DNA of 64,000 nt from Actinoallomurus sp963823735 (GCA_963823735.1 CAWGMO010000001.1:372001-436000); one strand, 5' to 3'. Shown: positions 55,127 to 64,000, counted from the first letter of the stretch. Notes: generated by a model not told the origin, from the sequence alone. A program made the numbers and translations.

Positions 55127-56407
55127 ATGCAGTTCGGAATGTTCTTCGAACACCAGCTACCCAGGCCCTGGCACGAGGGCGACGAGCTGACGCTGTTCCA
55201 GAACGCCCTGGAGTGGGCGGAGATCGGGGAGCAGGCGGGCATCGACTACGCCTGGGCCCAGGAGCACCACTTCCTGGAGGAGTACTCCCACTCGACCGCC
55301 CCCGAGGTCTTCCTGGCGGCCGTCAGCCAGCGCACCAAGCGCATGCGCGTCGGCCACGGCGTCAGCCTGATGCCGCCCGCCATCAACCATCCGGCGCGCA
55401 TCGCGGAACGCATCGCGACGCTCGACCTGGTCAGCGGCGGCCGGGTCGAGTGGGGCACCGGCGAGTCGAGCTCCCGCATCGAGCTCGAAGGCTTCCGGAT
55501 GAACTACATCGAGAAGCGCGCGATGTGGGCCGAGTCCGTACGCGAGACGGCGAAGATGCTCTGCTCCGAGCCGTACCCGGGCTACGAGGGCGAGTACTTC
55601 TCGATGCCCTCGCGGAACGTCGTGCCGAAGCCGGTGCAGCGCCCGCACCCGCCGATGTGGGTCGCCTGCACCAACCGGGAGACGCTCAAGCTCGCCGCGC
55701 GCCTCGGTCTCGGCGCGCTCACCTTCGCGTTCATGGACCCGGGCGAGGCCAAGTACTGGATCCGCGAGTACTACGACACCTTCAAGAACGAGTGCAAGCC
55801 GATCGGGCAGACCGTGAACCCGAACGTCGCCATGCTCTCCGGCGTCATGGTCAACCAGGACACCGACACGGCGGTCGAGCGCGGGCTCGAAGGCCAGGAG
55901 TTCTTCAAGTGGGCGCTGGCCTGGTACTACCGGCACGGCACCCACGTGCCCGGGCGTACCAACCTCTGGGAGGAGTTCCAGAACGCCAAGCGCGAACCGA
56001 TGGCGGGCGTACAGGCGCTCGGCGACCCGGCCCTCGTCACGGAGCACTTCCTCGAACTGGAGGAGGCCGGGCTCGACCAGGTCATCCTGCTCCAGCAGGG
56101 CGGTCGCTACCCGCACGAGCACGTCTGCGAGTCCCTCGAACTCCTCGGGACCCACGTCACCGAGCCGTTCCGCGAGCGCCACGAGATCCACAAGGAGAAG
56201 AAGGCCAAGGAGCTCGCCCCGTACATCGAGGCGGCGCTCGAACGCGTGGTGCCGCCCGACGAGATCGAACCCGATCCCGTGGAGGCGTACCCGCTGATGT
56301 CCCAGCGCGCCGGGGCGGGCGAGGAGACGGCCGGCCGAAAGCGCCAGGTCGACGCCGCCTCCTTCTGGCGGATGCACGTCAGCGGCGGACGCGGGGCGAA
56401 GGAGTGA
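55127..56407 (+). CDS. LLM-class flavin-dependent monooxygenase
   Basis: A 426-residue luciferase-like oxidoreductase. It opens MQFGMFFEHQLPRPWHEGDE and carries AWAQEHHFLEEYSHSTAPEV, VGHGVSLMPPAINHPARIAE, VEWGTGESSSRIELEGF and PHPPMWVACTNRETLKLAAR. Its length and C-terminal extension (about 70 residues, charged) are above the usual 330-380. LLM monooxygenases in PKS/NRPS clusters hydroxylate carrier-bound chains or oxidise amines, so tailoring of the product is the likely role. The ATG touches the upstream stop; the next gene overlaps by four bases. Confidence 0.92.
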   Translation: MQFGMFFEHQLPRPWHEGDELTLFQNALEWAEIGEQAGIDYAWAQEHHFLEEYSHSTAPEVFLAAVSQRTKRMRVGHGVSLMPPAINHPARIAERIATLDLVSGGRVEWGTGESSSRIELEGFRMNYIEKRAMWAESVRETAKMLCSEPYPGYEGEYFSMPSRNVVPKPVQRPHPPMWVACTNRETLKLAARLGLGALTFAFMDPGEAKYWIREYYDTFKNECKPIGQTVNPNVAMLSGVMVNQDTDTAVERGLEGQEFFKWALAWYYRHGTHVPGRTNLWEEFQNAKREPMAGVQALGDPALVTEHFLELEEAGLDQVILLQQGGRYPHEHVCESLELLGTHVTEPFRERHEIHKEKKAKELAPYIEAALERVVPPDEIEPDPVEAYPLMSQRAGAGEETAGRKRQVDAASFWRMHVSGGRGAKE

Positions 56408-58104
56408 CCGCGCTCACGATGGGCGACCTGCTGCGGAACCGCGCCGCACGGTCGCCCGGAGACCTGGCGTTCGGCTTCCTCGCCGACGGCGAGGGGGCGC
56501 TGGAGACGCGGAGCACCGCGGAGATGGACCGCGAGGCCGTACGCGTCGGGTCGGCGCTCGCCGAGCGCGTCGCCCCCGGCGGGCGCGTCGTGCTCCTGTA
56601 CGCGCCCGGCCCCGAGTTCCTGTCCGCCCTCTTCGGCTGCTTCTACTCCGGCGCGGTCGCGGTCGTGATCGCTCCGCCGACCCCGTCGCGCCTCGCGGCG
56701 GGGATGGCGCACATGGAGAAGGTCATCCGTGACTGCCGCGCCGAGGTGTTCTGCACGACGAGCGACCTGGAGCCCTTCTTCGCGGACGCCGCCGGCATCC
56801 CGGTCCTGGCGACCGACAAGGTCCCGGACCCGTACGGGCCGCTGGAGTCGCGGGTCGGGACGGACGACGTCGCGCTGATCCAGTACACCTCGGGCTCGAC
56901 CGGGGACCCGCGAGGCGTGGTCGTACGCCACCGGAACCTGCTCGCCAACCAGCTGGCCATCGCGGAGCTCATGGGCTGCGACCGCGACCAGACCATGATC
57001 AGCTGGCTCCCGATCTACCACGACATGGGCCTGATCGGGTCGCTGTTCCAGCCGATGTGGGGTGGCTACCCCTGCTACTTCATGTCGCCGCTGCACTTCC
57101 TGGAGCGGCCGGCGCGCTGGCTCCAGGCGATCTCCCGGTTCGGGGGCACGATCAGCGGCGGGCCCAACTTCGCGTACACCATGTGCGCCGAGCGGATCCC
57201 CGAGGCAGAGCGGCGGTCGTTCGACCTGTCGACGTGGAGGGTCGCCTTCAACGGCGCCGAGCCCATCCAGGCCGGGACGGTGAGCCGGTTCGAGGAGGTG
57301 TTCCGCGAGAGCGGCTTCCGCCCGGAGGCGGCCTTCCCCTGCTACGGCCTCGCGGAGGCGTCGCTGATCGTCACCGGCGCCGACAAGGGCAAGCCGGCGA
57401 ACATCCTGCGGCTGGACACCGAGCTGCTCGCCGCCGGGCGCGCGGAGGAGGTCGCCGACGGCGGGACTCTTGTGGTCTCGTCCGGGCGTACGGCCGAGCA
57501 CCACGACGTCGCGATCGTCGACCCCGCCGACGGGCGCCCGCTCCCGGACGGCACCGTCGGGGAGGTCTGGGCGAGCGGCCCGAGCATCACCGAGGGGTAC
57601 TGGGAGCGTCCCGAGGAGAGCACCGCCTCGTTCGGCCTGCCGCTCGACGGACGCGACGGAACCTACCTGCGGACCGGTGACCTCGGGTTCCTCATGGACG
57701 GGGAGCTGTTCGTCTCCGGCCGCCTGAAGGAAATGATGATCGTCCGGGGTCGCAACGTCTTTCCCCAGGACGTCGAGGCGGCCGGGCAGGCGGCCGAGTC
57801 CCGGGCGCGCCGCGGCTGCGGCGCGGCCTTCGCGGTCGGCGAGACGCTCGTGCTGGTCCAGGAGACCGCCGAGTCCGGCGACGCCCCGCTGTCCGAGATC
57901 GCCGCCACGTTGCGGCGCGCGATCCTCGAACACCATTCCGTCGCGCTCGACCGCGTCGTGCTGGTGCCACCGCGCACGCTGCCGAAGACCTCCAGCGGGA
58001 AGATGCGCCGCCGCGAGTGCCGCCGCATGCTCACCGACGGCGAACTCCCCGCCGTCCACGTCTGGAACAACCCTGCCGAGCGCGAAACCGTGGAGTCCAC
58101 GTGA
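56404..58104 (+). CDS. Fatty acyl-AMP ligase (FAAL)
   Basis: A 566-residue adenylate-forming enzyme that activates a fatty acid as acyl-AMP for transfer to a carrier protein, not to CoA. The AMP motif is QYTSGSTGDPRGVVVRHRNL, the FAAL-typical SWLPIYHDMGLIGSLFQPMW follows, then AFPCYGLAEASLIVTGADKG, YLRTGDLGFLMDGELFVSGR and the C-terminal Lys region PKTSSGKMRRRECR. It starts at a GTG inside the GTGA overlap with the LLM gene, and its stop overlaps the PKS start in the same way. The PKS begins with a carrier domain, the natural acceptor of its product. Confidence 0.94.
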   Translation: MTALTMGDLLRNRAARSPGDLAFGFLADGEGALETRSTAEMDREAVRVGSALAERVAPGGRVVLLYAPGPEFLSALFGCFYSGAVAVVIAPPTPSRLAAGMAHMEKVIRDCRAEVFCTTSDLEPFFADAAGIPVLATDKVPDPYGPLESRVGTDDVALIQYTSGSTGDPRGVVVRHRNLLANQLAIAELMGCDRDQTMISWLPIYHDMGLIGSLFQPMWGGYPCYFMSPLHFLERPARWLQAISRFGGTISGGPNFAYTMCAERIPEAERRSFDLSTWRVAFNGAEPIQAGTVSRFEEVFRESGFRPEAAFPCYGLAEASLIVTGADKGKPANILRLDTELLAAGRAEEVADGGTLVVSSGRTAEHHDVAIVDPADGRPLPDGTVGEVWASGPSITEGYWERPEESTASFGLPLDGRDGTYLRTGDLGFLMDGELFVSGRLKEMMIVRGRNVFPQDVEAAGQAAESRARRGCGAAFAVGETLVLVQETAESGDAPLSEIAATLRRAILEHHSVALDRVVLVPPRTLPKTSSGKMRRRECRRMLTDGELPAVHVWNNPAERETVEST

Positions 58105-61100
58105 CAGACCTGCGCGAGACGGTCCTGCGAGCCGTCGCCGACGTCGCCGGAGTCGACCCCGGCTCCGTGCGCCCGGACGCCGCCTTCGCCGAGCTGGGCC
58201 TGGACTCGGCCGCGCTCGGCCGGCTGTCCGGTGAACTGGAACAGCGCCTGGGCGAGCCCGTCGAGCTGGCGATCCTGTTCGAGCACCCGACCGTCGACGG
58301 GCTGGTCGCCCGCCTGCGGGAGGGCGCCCCCGCCACGGCCCCCGTGCCACGCGAACGGCGGGAGGCCGAGCCGATCGCCCTGGTCGGGCTGGCGACCCGG
58401 CTCCCCGGCGCGCCCGACCTCGCGGCGTTCTGGACGCTGCTCACCGAGGGCCGCGACACGGTCGGCGAGGTGCCCGGCGACCGCTGGGACGTCGACCGCT
58501 ACTACGACGACAAGCCGGGTACGCCGGGGACGACCACCAGCAAGTGGGGTGGCTTCCTCGACGACGTGGCGCGCTTCGACGCCCGGTTCTTCGGCATCCC
58601 CGCGGCCGAGGCCGCGCGGATGGACCCCCAGCAGCGGATCCTGCTGGAGGAGACCTGGCACGCGCTCGAAGACGCCGGAACCTCACCGGAGCGGCTGCGC
58701 GGCGGCCGCGTCGGCGTGTACGTCGGCGCCTCGGCCACCGAGTACGGCCAGCGGCAGATGCGGGACCCGAACGCCGTCGACGCGCTCACCACCACCGGTG
58801 GCGCGCTGTCCGTCGCGGCCGGCCGGATCTCCTACGCGTACGACTTCCGCGGCCCCAGCATCGCCGTCGACACCGCCTGCTCCTCCTCGCTCGTCGCCCT
58901 GCACCTCGCGGTGCGGGCGCTGCGCGCGTCCGAGTGCGACGTGGCCGTGGTCGGCGGGGTCAACGTGCTACTCGGCCCCGAGATCACGATCGGCCTCAGC
59001 GCCGCCGGGATGATGGCGCCCGACGGCCGGTGCAAACCGTTCGACGCCTCCGCGGACGGGTACGTCCGCGGCGAAGGATGCGTCGTCGCGGTCCTGAAGC
59101 CGCTGCGCGACGCCGTGCGCGCCGGCGACCGGGTGTACGCCGTCGTCGCCGGCACCGCCGTCAACCAGGACGGCCACTCCAACGGGCTGACCGCGCCCAA
59201 CCCGGCGGCCCAGGAGGAGGTCCTCGGCACGGCCTACGCGGACGCCGGGATCGACCCCGCGACCGTCTCCTACGTCGAGTGCCACGGCACCGGGACGTTC
59301 CTCGGCGACCCGATCGAGGCGCGGTCCGTGGGTACGGTCCTCGGCCGCGCGCCGGGACGCTCCGCCGACTGCGTCATCGGGTCCGTCAAGGGCAACGTCG
59401 GCCACCTGGAGGCCGCCGCCGGGCTGACCGGGCTGGCCAAGGCGGCCCTGGCCGTGCACCACGGGGTCATCCCGGCCTCGCTGCACTACAGCGAGCCCAA
59501 CCCCGGCATCGACTTCGAGCACTGGCGGCTGCGGGTCGCCGAGCGCACGCACCCGTGGCCGTCCGGAACGGACGAGCGCAGGGCCGGGGTGTCGAGCTTC
59601 GGGTTCGGCGGCACCAACGCCCACGTCGTACTGTCCGGCGCACCGGCCGAGCCGTCCGAGACGGCCGGCGCGGGTGTCCAGGTCGTCCCGCTCGCGGCCC
59701 GGTCGGAGCGCGCCCTTCGGACGCAGGCCGCGGCCTGGGCGGACGCGATCGAAGGCACGGAGACGTCCGTCGCCGAGGTCGCCGCGTCGGCGATCCGGCG
59801 CGGCGACGGGCCGTACCGCGCCGCCGTCCCCGCCGCCGAACGCGGCGAGCTGGTCGCCGGGCTGCGCCGCGTCGCCGCCGCCGACCGTGGCGCCTCACCG
59901 CAGCGGCCTCGCGTCGTGTTCGCGTTCACCGGGCAGGGCGGCCAGTGGTCCGGGATGGGACGCGACCTGATGCGGTCCGAACCCCTGTTCGGGTCGGTGC
60001 TGCGGCGCTGCGACGAGATCGTGCGCACGCGCGCGGGCTGGTCCCTGCTCGACCGCCTCGACGGCGACGACCTTGAGGACACGGCGTACGCGCAGCCGGT
60101 GCTCGTCGCCGTCCAGATCGCGCTGGGCGGCCTGCTGCGGTCCTACGGCGTCGAGCCGTCCGCCGTGGTCGGCCACAGTGTCGGCGAGGTCGCCGCCGCG
60201 CAGCTCGCCGGCGCGATCACGCTGGACGAGGCCATGGACCTCGCGGTCGCGCGCGGCTCGCTGATGGCCACGACCCGTGGCCACGGCCGGATGCTCGCCG
60301 CGGGCCTGTCCCCCGACGAGATCGGCCCGCTGCTGCCCGGCGGCGTGGAGATCGCCGCGGTGAACGGCCCCGAGCTGGTCGTCGCGGCGGGCGCCGAGGA
60401 CCGGCTCCAGGAGCTGGAGAGCGCGCTGACCGGCCGGTTCACGCGCTGGCTCGACGTCCCGTACGCCTTCCACAGCCCCCAGATGGACGAGGCCGCCGAC
60501 GCACTGGAGAAGGCGCTCACCGCGCTGCGGCCGGGCGAGACGAGCGTGCCGTTCGTCTCGACGGTGACCGGGGGCGAGCTCGGCGGGACCAGCCTCGACG
60601 CCGCCTACTGGCGACGGAACGCGCGCGAGACCGTCCGCTTCTCCGAGGCGCTCCAGGCGGCCGTGGACGGCGGAGCCGTCGTGGTCGAGGTCGGCCCGCC
60701 GTCGCTGCGCGGCGCCTTCCGCGCCATCGACCCGGACCTCCGCGTCGTACGCCTCATCGAACGCGACCAGGACGGGGTGCTGCCCCGTGCCCTCGCGTCC
60801 CTGTACGAGCAGGGCGCCGGCATCCGGTGGGAGCGGCGTTCCCCGGGCCGTGTCCGGCGTGCGGACCTGCCGCCGTACCCGTTCGACCCGGCACGCCACT
60901 GGCGCACGGTCGAGGCCCCCGGCCCGAGGACCGAAGGCCGCCACCCGCTGCTGGGCGGGCGCCTCGACGTCGCCGGGGACGGCCGGATCTGGCAGGCGCG
61001 CGTGGACGTCGAACGCGTCCCGTACCTGACCGACCACCAGGTCTTCGGGACGGCGGTGCTGCCCGCGACGGCGTACGTCGAGTGCATGCTCGCCGCCGCC

Positions 61101-63485
61101 GACGGCGCCGAGCTGCGCGACCTGAGCTTCCACGAGCTGCTGTTCCTCGACGAGCCGCGCACGCTGCAGACCTCGCTGCGGGACGGCCGGGCCGAGGTGC
61201 ACAGCCGCCAGGAGAACGGCGAGTGGACGCTGCACGCGTCCGCGTCGGTCGGTGAGATGCCGCCGGCTCCGGAGAGCGCGGAGTTCGGCCAGGCCGCCGC
61301 CCGGTGCGCCGAGGCGGTCGACGTCGGGCAGGTCTACGAGCGCCTCGCCGCGGCCGGGCTGATGTACGGCCCGGAGTTCCGCCGCCTCGCCGACGTACGG
61401 CGCGGGTCCGACGAGGCCGTCGCGGCCCTCGGCGCCGTCCCGGACGGCCCGTACGCCGCCGACCCGCGCGTCCTGGACGCGGCCCTGCACCTCGCGGCCG
61501 TCGCGGTCGCCGAGGACGGCGGCGGGCGCATCGGCATCCCGGTCGCGGCCGAGGGCGTCACCGTCCACGGGCCGCTGCCGACGCCGTGCTCCGCCTGGCT
61601 CGGCGTCCGCGAGTCCGGCACCGACGCGATCGTCGTGGACGTCGTCCTGCACGACGGGCACGTCCCCGCCGTGGTGCTCGAAGGGCTGCGGCTCCAGCCG
61701 GCCGGGACGCGCCAGGCCGGCGCCTGGCTGTACGAACCCGTGTGGAAACCGGCGGCCCTCGACCGGACGCCGGACATCGTCCCCCCGGGAAAGTGGCTGG
61801 TCATCGGCGAGGACGAGAGCCTCGCCGCCGCGCTGGCCGCCGACGGAGAGACCGTGCTCACCGTCGGCCATGGCACCGGGTACGCGTGGACCTCCGACGA
61901 CACCCTGCTCATCGACCTCGACGACGCCGGGCACTACGAGCGGATGTTCGCCGACCCGCGCACCGGCGGGCTGCGCGGCGTCGTACGGCACTGGACGGGG
62001 ATCGAGGACCCGGCCGCCGCGGACTCCGCGACGGTCGCGGCCGTGAACCTCCTCCGCACCATGTCGTTCTCGGGCCGCGCCGACCTCGGCGAGGTCTGGT
62101 TCGTGACACGCGGTGCGGTCTCCGTGGGCGCTTCCGACGACGCCGGCTCACCGTTCGCCGCGCCCCTGCTGGGGCTGTCGAAGGTCGTGCCGTTCGAGAA
62201 CCCGGCGCTGCGCTGCCGCTGCGTCGACCTCGACGACGACCTCGGGAACCTGGTCACCGAGCTGCGGGCGTCCGCGCCGGACACCGAGATCGCCTGGCGC
62301 GGCGGACGCCGTCACGTACGGCGGTTGCAGGCCAGGACGCTCCCACCGCCCCGCAGTCCGAACTTCAACGGGCCCGGCGCGTACGTGGTGACGGGCGGTA
62401 TGGGCAGCCTGGGGCTTCAGGTCGCGCGGTGGCTGGCCGAGTCCGGCGTGCGCGACCTGGCCCTGCTCGGCCGGTCGGCGGGCGAGTCACCGGAGCTCTC
62501 GGCGCTGCGCGAGCTCGGCGCGCGGGTGTCGCCGGTCGCGGTCGACGTGGCCGACGCCGCCGCGCTGGAGGCGGCCCTGGACCAGGTCAGGAAGGACCTC
62601 GGCCCGATACGCGGAGTCGTGCACGCCGCGGGGGTGCTCGCGGACGGGCCGCTGCTGGAGATGGGCGAGGACGAGATCCGCGAGGTCCTCGCGCCGAAGG
62701 TGGCCGGCGCCTGGAACCTCGCCCAGGCGACCGCCGACGACGACCTCGACCAGTTCGTGCTGTTCTCCAGCGCGGCCTCCCTGATCGGCTCCCCCGGCCA
62801 GGCGAACTACTGCGCGGCCAACGCCTTCCTGGACGCGCTCGCCCTGCGGCGGCGCCGGGAGGGCGCCCCCGCCACGGTCGTCAACTGGGGTCCGTGGGCG
62901 GAGGCGGGCATGGCCGCGCGCACCGCGCCGTCGGACGGGCACGCCTCGATGCTCGACCCCGGCGACGGCCTGCTGGTCCTCGGCACGCTGCTGGCGATCC
63001 GGCATCCGCAGGCGATGGTCCTGCCGTTCAACCTGCGCGACCTCCTGCAGTTCTACCCGCCGGGCATCGGCTTCTCCTTCTTCAAGGACGTGCTCAGCGA
63101 GGACGAGGCGCTGCTGCGCTCGTACGGGAACACGGACCGCGCGGCGGAACGGCCCGACCTGGCCCGGCCGTACGTGGCGCCGCGCAACCCGGTGGAGCTG
63201 AAGATCGCCGGGATCTGGCAGTCGGCGCTCGGCCTGTCCTCGATCGGCGTCCTGGACGGCTTCTTCGAGCTGGGCGGCGACTCGGTGTTCGCCAACCAGA
63301 TCCTCGCCCAGGTCAACCGGGCGCTGGGCGTCAGCATCGAGCCCAGGCAGGCGTTCGAGGACTTCTCGGTGGCGCGGCTCGCCGCGCTCGCCGAGGAGCA
63401 GGCGATCGCGCGGTTCGCCGCGATGTCCCCCGACGAGGCCGCCGACCTGCTGAACAGCATGGACGCTCCCGAGGAGCAGCCGTGA
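58101..63485 (+). CDS. Modular type I polyketide synthase: ACP-KS-AT-DH-KR-carrier
   Basis: A 1794-residue single-module PKS. Residues 5-75: ACP (ELGLDSAALGRLSGELEQ). KS about 90-515: Cys in DTACSSSL, His in VECHGTGTFLGDP and KGNVGHLEAAAGL. AT about 605-890: GHSVGEVAAAQLAGA and YAFHSPQMD, an F-type motif favouring malonyl-CoA. DH about 945-1200: DHQVFGTAVLPATAYVE with His, DPRVLDAALH with Asp. KR about 1425-1640: YVVTGGMGSLGLQVARWL and GQANYCAANAFLDAL with Tyr; HAAGVLADG (L-A-D) and no W marker suggest a B-type alcohol. Last, a peptidyl-carrier-like domain (FFELGGDSVFANQILAQV). There is no ER or thioesterase. It should extend a FAAL-loaded acyl chain once, giving an enoyl or hydroxyl intermediate. 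Starts at GTG 58101. Confidence 0.94.
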   Translation: MTDLRETVLRAVADVAGVDPGSVRPDAAFAELGLDSAALGRLSGELEQRLGEPVELAILFEHPTVDGLVARLREGAPATAPVPRERREAEPIALVGLATRLPGAPDLAAFWTLLTEGRDTVGEVPGDRWDVDRYYDDKPGTPGTTTSKWGGFLDDVARFDARFFGIPAAEAARMDPQQRILLEETWHALEDAGTSPERLRGGRVGVYVGASATEYGQRQMRDPNAVDALTTTGGALSVAAGRISYAYDFRGPSIAVDTACSSSLVALHLAVRALRASECDVAVVGGVNVLLGPEITIGLSAAGMMAPDGRCKPFDASADGYVRGEGCVVAVLKPLRDAVRAGDRVYAVVAGTAVNQDGHSNGLTAPNPAAQEEVLGTAYADAGIDPATVSYVECHGTGTFLGDPIEARSVGTVLGRAPGRSADCVIGSVKGNVGHLEAAAGLTGLAKAALAVHHGVIPASLHYSEPNPGIDFEHWRLRVAERTHPWPSGTDERRAGVSSFGFGGTNAHVVLSGAPAEPSETAGAGVQVVPLAARSERALRTQAAAWADAIEGTETSVAEVAASAIRRGDGPYRAAVPAAERGELVAGLRRVAAADRGASPQRPRVVFAFTGQGGQWSGMGRDLMRSEPLFGSVLRRCDEIVRTRAGWSLLDRLDGDDLEDTAYAQPVLVAVQIALGGLLRSYGVEPSAVVGHSVGEVAAAQLAGAITLDEAMDLAVARGSLMATTRGHGRMLAAGLSPDEIGPLLPGGVEIAAVNGPELVVAAGAEDRLQELESALTGRFTRWLDVPYAFHSPQMDEAADALEKALTALRPGETSVPFVSTVTGGELGGTSLDAAYWRRNARETVRFSEALQAAVDGGAVVVEVGPPSLRGAFRAIDPDLRVVRLIERDQDGVLPRALASLYEQGAGIRWERRSPGRVRRADLPPYPFDPARHWRTVEAPGPRTEGRHPLLGGRLDVAGDGRIWQARVDVERVPYLTDHQVFGTAVLPATAYVECMLAAADGAELRDLSFHELLFLDEPRTLQTSLRDGRAEVHSRQENGEWTLHASASVGEMPPAPESAEFGQAAARCAEAVDVGQVYERLAAAGLMYGPEFRRLADVRRGSDEAVAALGAVPDGPYAADPRVLDAALHLAAVAVAEDGGGRIGIPVAAEGVTVHGPLPTPCSAWLGVRESGTDAIVVDVVLHDGHVPAVVLEGLRLQPAGTRQAGAWLYEPVWKPAALDRTPDIVPPGKWLVIGEDESLAAALAADGETVLTVGHGTGYAWTSDDTLLIDLDDAGHYERMFADPRTGGLRGVVRHWTGIEDPAAADSATVAAVNLLRTMSFSGRADLGEVWFVTRGAVSVGASDDAGSPFAAPLLGLSKVVPFENPALRCRCVDLDDDLGNLVTELRASAPDTEIAWRGGRRHVRRLQARTLPPPRSPNFNGPGAYVVTGGMGSLGLQVARWLAESGVRDLALLGRSAGESPELSALRELGARVSPVAVDVADAAALEAALDQVRKDLGPIRGVVHAAGVLADGPLLEMGEDEIREVLAPKVAGAWNLAQATADDDLDQFVLFSSAASLIGSPGQANYCAANAFLDALALRRRREGAPATVVNWGPWAEAGMAARTAPSDGHASMLDPGDGLLVLGTLLAIRHPQAMVLPFNLRDLLQFYPPGIGFSFFKDVLSEDEALLRSYGNTDRAAERPDLARPYVAPRNPVELKIAGIWQSALGLSSIGVLDGFFELGGDSVFANQILAQVNRALGVSIEPRQAFEDFSVARLAALAEEQAIARFAAMSPDEAADLLNSMDAPEEQP

Positions 63486-64000
63486 CCCTGCTGCGAAACC
63501 GGGCCGCCGACGCGGTCGAGGAGGACCTCGCCATGGCGTTCGGCGCCGAGGACGCGGTGACGACCGTCAGCGGGTCGGCCGCGATCCTCGGCGCGGTCGG
63601 GGAGCTGACCGAGCCGGGCCAGGAGGTCCTGGTGCCCGGCTGGGTGTCCGCCACCGTCGTGAACGCCATCGTCGTGGCGCACCGGATCCCGGTCCTGCTC
63701 GACGTCACGCCCGGCTTCACCACGAGCCTCGCGCACGCCGGCGAGGTCGTCTCGGAACGGACCGGGCTGGTCTGCTACATCCCGTACGGCGGCCACGCGC
63801 CCGACTTCGACGAGTGGGCCGCCTGGGCGGAGCGACGCCGGATCCCGCTGCTCCTCGACCTGGTGGCCTGCGCCGACGTACGTGTGTGGCGCCAGGCCTC
63901 GCGTGCCGCCGCGGCGGTCACGTCGTTCGGGCCGACGAAGCTGCTCGGGCCCGGCGGCGGGGGCGCGCTGCTCGGCCCGTCCCGGCTGGTCGCAGGGGTG
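63482..64000 (+). CDS. DegT-type PLP aminotransferase-like protein, cut by window end
   Basis: The first 173 codons of a second aminotransferase-fold protein are visible. The GTG at 63482 overlaps the PKS stop (GTGA). The PLP fold is seen in AVTTVSGSAAILGAVGELTE (phosphate site), VLVPGWVSATVVNAIVVAH, IPLLLDLVACADVRVW (cofactor Asp) and VTSFGPTKLLGPGGGGALLG with the Schiff-base Lys. It is more divergent than the first DegT gene of the operon and lacks the N-terminal 30 residues seen there. The C-terminal half lies outside the window. It could aminate a carrier-bound or released polyketide carbonyl. Confidence 0.85.
   Translation, partial: MTLLRNRAADAVEEDLAMAFGAEDAVTTVSGSAAILGAVGELTEPGQEVLVPGWVSATVVNAIVVAHRIPVLLDVTPGFTTSLAHAGEVVSERTGLVCYIPYGGHAPDFDEWAAWAERRRIPLLLDLVACADVRVWRQASRAAAAVTSFGPTKLLGPGGGGALLGPSRLVAGV

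Noticed and set aside
1..64000. tRNA genes, CRISPR arrays, insertion sequences and phage attachment sites
   Set aside because: Reading intergenic regions on both strands gave no cloverleaf ending in CCA, no regularly spaced repeats and no transposase or integrase coding sequence.

Overview
The window is a high-GC actinomycete chromosome segment with strong G/C at third codon positions, many GTG starts and many 1-4 base stop/start overlaps. It carries actinobacterial family markers: a TYLKNARTM-class SAM methyltransferase of the Methyltransf_19 type, a GlxA-type regulator pair, a Ser/Thr kinase with a PD40-repeat sensor and F420/FMN luciferase-like oxidoreductases. The gene set fits the Streptosporangiales (Thermomonosporaceae-like), but no rRNA or other taxonomic marker is present, so genus is not assigned. 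I saw no tRNA, rRNA, CRISPR array or transposase gene.

Layout. 1-6.7 kb: truncated membrane-anchored glycoside hydrolase, cytochrome P450, STAS protein, SAM methyltransferase, molybdopterin oxidoreductase, secreted serine hydrolase and a divergent HTH regulator. 6.7-8.9 kb: DUF2269-like membrane protein, DJ-1/PfpI protein and a divergent GlxA-type regulator. 8.9-12.6 kb: a KaiB-KaiC-PAS histidine kinase operon (minus strand) facing a NarL-type response regulator, which is a compact clock-like signalling module. 12.7-14.9 kb: ferredoxin, a P450 broken by one frameshift, and a TetR regulator. 15-18.8 kb: secreted tripeptidyl aminopeptidase-like S33 hydrolase, GCS2-family ligase and class II amidotransferase. 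18.9-22.5 kb: glutamate-type ABC importer (binding protein and two permeases, no ATPase gene) with a divergent LysR regulator. 22.5-32.5 kb: valyl-tRNA synthetase, large alpha/beta hydrolase, frameshifted methyltransferase, SPFH protein, rhodanese with divergent GlxA-type regulator, ArsR-like regulator and secreted S53 peptidase.

32.5-41.2 kb: a coupled trio (small protein, MerR, YnfA), then acetate kinase and phosphoketolase, both interrupted by single-base insertions, then an ArAE/FUSC membrane protein, a VOC protein, a large Ser/Thr kinase, and the 3' remnant of an aldehyde dehydrogenase. 41.2-51 kb: DinB/maleylpyruvate isomerase-like protein, nitronate monooxygenase-like enzyme, LLM oxidoreductase, small helical protein, APH-type phosphotransferase, lipoprotein, small exported protein, cysteine-hydrolase homologue without its cysteine, ABC-F protein, a DUF6271-like protein and a fused P-loop kinase/histidine phosphatase.

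51.9-64 kb: after a 0.9-kb relatively AT-rich non-coding leader, one co-directional, mostly overlapping operon starts and runs off the window. Its genes are an ACP-like/class II aminoacyl-tRNA-synthetase-like fusion, an unrecognised protein, a DegT aminotransferase, an LLM monooxygenase, a fatty acyl-AMP ligase, a PKS (ACP-KS-AT-DH-KR-carrier) and a second DegT-type aminotransferase. This looks like a biosynthetic cluster in which an activated fatty acid and a separately activated amino acid are brought together on carrier proteins. The KaiBC module and this cluster are the two most interesting parts. At least nine single-base frame disruptions, most of them in xfp-ackA, mean local base accuracy must be checked before any gene is called dead.
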